64,000 bases of DNA from CAZLMG01 sp964560765 (lineage in GTDB: Bacteria > Bdellovibrionota_B > Oligoflexia > Oligoflexales > CAZLMG01), in contig CAZLMG010000015.1 of the NCBI GenBank assembly GCA_964560765.1, forward strand, positions 1-64,000, in the 5' to 3' direction. Below, piece after piece: positions 62,282 to 64,000 of this stretch. Every line of letters starts with the position of its first letter. Position 1 is the stretch's first letter. The position numbers and the translations under genes were made by a program. A model generated the notes under the pieces. It did no database searches. It saw only the letters and a list, made by a program, of their open reading frames with translations, and was not told the origin of the DNA.

Positions 62282-64000
62282 ATGACGCCAGAACAGATGC
62301 GAATTTTCGATCCATGTCGTGCCGATTTGGCGTCGCGACTGCACGGACTGATGTCGGCCATGGTGGTGACGGGCGCGCCGTTGTCGCTGCCGATTTCAGC
62401 GATCTATCGATTGCTGGAGAAGCCACCGGAGGCAGCACTCGGTGACTACGCATTTCCATGCTTTCGGTTTGCCAAAGAGCTCGGCTGCAAGCCGCCGGAC
62501 ATTGCTGCTAAGCTGGCCGAAAAGCTCGCGATTGCGGACGACGCATCCTGGGTGCGCGAAGCCAAGGTCGTTGGCGCCTTCCTGAATATTTTTATTAAGC
62601 AGGAAAAACTAGCGGGCGCCTGTTTGTCAGCAATCGCTGACGGCAGTTATTTTCGTAGGTTCCAAGAGCATGCTGAACATGCCAAGACGCGGGTCATGAT
62701 TGAGTACTCCCAACCCAATACTCACAAAGAATTTCACGTGGGGCATGGTCGCAATATCTGTTTGGGTAACAGCGTGGTGCGCCTCTATCGCTACCTGGGC
62801 TATGACGTTATTTCGGCCAATTACCCCGGCGACGAAGGGACTCACATCGCGAAAGTGCTTTGGTATCTGCGACGAGAAAGGCTGACCCCGCCGGTGGCCG
62901 ATCGGGGTGCATGGCTGGGTCGGGTGTATGTAGCGGCTAATCGCACCCTTGCCGAAGCGCAGGAGGAAGAAAAAGCGACTTATGAGCGGGAAGTTTCCGA
63001 TATCTTGCGGGCCATCGAATCGAAACAGGGTGAGGTTTACGATCTCTGGCGCGAGACGCGGCAATGGTCACTCGAGGATTTCTACCGCATCTATGAATAC
63101 ATGGATGTTGATTTTGACCAGTACTTCTTCGAGTCGGAGGTCAGCGCCGACAGCCAGCTCATCGTCGATGAGTTTTTAAACAAGGGCGTGTTCAAAGAAG
63201 ATCAAGGTGCCATCGGCGTTGATTTGAAGGACTACAAGCTGGGCTTTATGATCGTCCGCAAATCGGATGGCAACACGTTGTATGCCACCAAGGATCTGGT
63301 GCTGGCGCGACGGAAGTTCGCTGATTATCATATCGATCGCTCGATTTATGTGGTGGCGGACGAGCAAAATTTTCATTTTCGCCAGGTATTCAAGACGCTC
63401 GAATTGATGGGCTTTGAGCAGGCTAAACAGTGTTATCACCTGAGCTATGGCATGGTTACATTGCCCGAAGGCAAGATGTCGTCGCGTTCGGGAAATAGCG
63501 TTACATTTATGGATCTTGTGCGCGCTGTCGAGGTTGAGCTTGATAAGATCCTGTCGAAGTACGCCGAGACTTGGACCGCGGAAGAACGGTTGCGTACGCG
63601 GCATCAATTGACCGTTGGCGCCATCAAGTACGGCATGCTGAATACAGACCCGGTCAAGAATATCGTCTTTCAATTTGATGAGTGGCTTAGTTTTGAGGGG
63701 AATTCGGGTCCGTACCTGATGTACAGCTATGCGCGCACACAATCGATCTTGCGCAAAGCGACCGATGAGGGCATGCAGATGGCGGCAGCCGATGCAGCCG
63801 TGTTGCAAAACGCCGAAGAGTTTGAACTGCTGCGCTATTTGTACGATTTCAACTCTGTGGTCGAAGCGGCGGCGGAGAATTATCGACCCAGTTTGCTGAC
63901 GCACTACTTGTTTGAAACTTGCAAGGCCTTTAATCGCTTCTATGGAAACCTTTCCGTCCTGAAGGCGGATACGGAGGCGGAGCGCAGTGCGCGTTTGGCC
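62282..64000 (+). CDS. argS: arginyl-tRNA synthetase, partial (3' end beyond window)
   Basis: A frame of 573 codons from ATG 62282 (AGGAG site 9 bases upstream) to the window edge without a stop. Class I arginyl-tRNA synthetase motifs: HVGHGRN at residues 152-158 (HIGH-like), NYPGDEGTHIAKVL, VVADEQNFHFRQVF and KMSSRSGNSV (KMSKS-like), with the N-terminal tRNA-D-loop-binding domain. It charges tRNA-Arg. The remaining C-terminal anticodon-binding domain lies outside. It starts 127 bp after comM. Confidence 0.95.
   Translation, partial: MTPEQMRIFDPCRADLASRLHGLMSAMVVTGAPLSLPISAIYRLLEKPPEAALGDYAFPCFRFAKELGCKPPDIAAKLAEKLAIADDASWVREAKVVGAFLNIFIKQEKLAGACLSAIADGSYFRRFQEHAEHAKTRVMIEYSQPNTHKEFHVGHGRNICLGNSVVRLYRYLGYDVISANYPGDEGTHIAKVLWYLRRERLTPPVADRGAWLGRVYVAANRTLAEAQEEEKATYEREVSDILRAIESKQGEVYDLWRETRQWSLEDFYRIYEYMDVDFDQYFFESEVSADSQLIVDEFLNKGVFKEDQGAIGVDLKDYKLGFMIVRKSDGNTLYATKDLVLARRKFADYHIDRSIYVVADEQNFHFRQVFKTLELMGFEQAKQCYHLSYGMVTLPEGKMSSRSGNSVTFMDLVRAVEVELDKILSKYAETWTAEERLRTRHQLTVGAIKYGMLNTDPVKNIVFQFDEWLSFEGNSGPYLMYSYARTQSILRKATDEGMQMAAADAAVLQNAEEFELLRYLYDFNSVVEAAAENYRPSLLTHYLFETCKAFNRFYGNLSVLKADTEAERSARLA

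Overview
The window looks like part of a Gram-negative chromosome of moderate GC content. Its profile is that of a Bdellovibrionota/Oligoflexia-like or other deltaproteobacterial-type lineage. That placement is an inference from gene content: many lipoproteins and small outer-membrane barrels, a set of secreted hydrolases, a deoxyhypusine-synthase-like enzyme, HemJ, a MlaE permease, and a YfgM-like/BamB-like pair. No rRNA, tRNA, CRISPR array, prophage or insertion sequence was recognised. Genes are tightly packed, several convergent pairs overlap at their stop codons, and two start/stop pairs overlap as GTGA.

Region by region. 1-1308 (minus) is the 5' part of an MshEN-domain protein with a very acidic tail; it runs off the left edge. 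1454-4533 (plus) is a YfgM-like TPR protein, a BamB-like propeller and a mannose-1-phosphate guanylyltransferase. 4540-13196 holds a membrane protein with a pseudopilin-like segment, an exported protein, an exported endonuclease/phosphatase-family enzyme followed by a clear terminator, an amidohydrolase lipoprotein, PhoB-PhoR, and a small exported protein. 13274-20764 holds a five-S1-domain protein, a five-finger zinc protein facing it, and a complete threonine operon (bifunctional aspartokinase/homoserine dehydrogenase, homoserine kinase, threonine synthase). 21068-25563 is an envelope cluster: a tandem-repeat BNR-type lipoprotein interrupted by an in-frame TAG, two lipoproteins and a beta-barrel. 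25675-28347 has the deoxyhypusine-synthase-like enzyme and a GT-C-type membrane protein.

28439-39369 is rich in exported or hydrolytic proteins: TatD, a polysaccharide-deacetylase-like protein, an M36/M4-like metalloprotease, a Cys-rich protein, an S1/P1 nuclease, an MBL-fold hydrolase, a barrel, a papain-family protease, and a 59-residue exported peptide with its own candidate promoter and terminator. 39370-40428 is a decayed-looking, partly AT-rich stretch with a GGCA microsatellite and a broken gene. 40607-49378 carries a helical protein, a GT51 transglycosylase with a long extra domain, HemJ, LeuS, a trypsin-like protease, MlaE and an SH3-domain protein. 49521-64000 holds a TPR protein, RdgB, a BolA-family protein, an arsenite methyltransferase, two adjacent proteins with receiver-like folds that lack phospho-acceptor residues, TyrA fused to chorismate mutase, two exported proteins of unknown function, ComM, and the 5' part of ArgS running off the right edge.

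Taken together, the window mixes housekeeping metabolism (Thr, Tyr, Leu-tRNA, Arg-tRNA, haem, nucleotide sanitation, phosphate sensing) with an accessory envelope/secretome layer. No canonical defence system was found. The most unusual items are the five-finger CX2CX12CX3[CH] protein, the tiny exported peptide gene, the in-frame-interrupted BNR repeat protein, the non-phosphorylatable receiver pair, and the pseudopilin-like domain in a non-pilin membrane protein.
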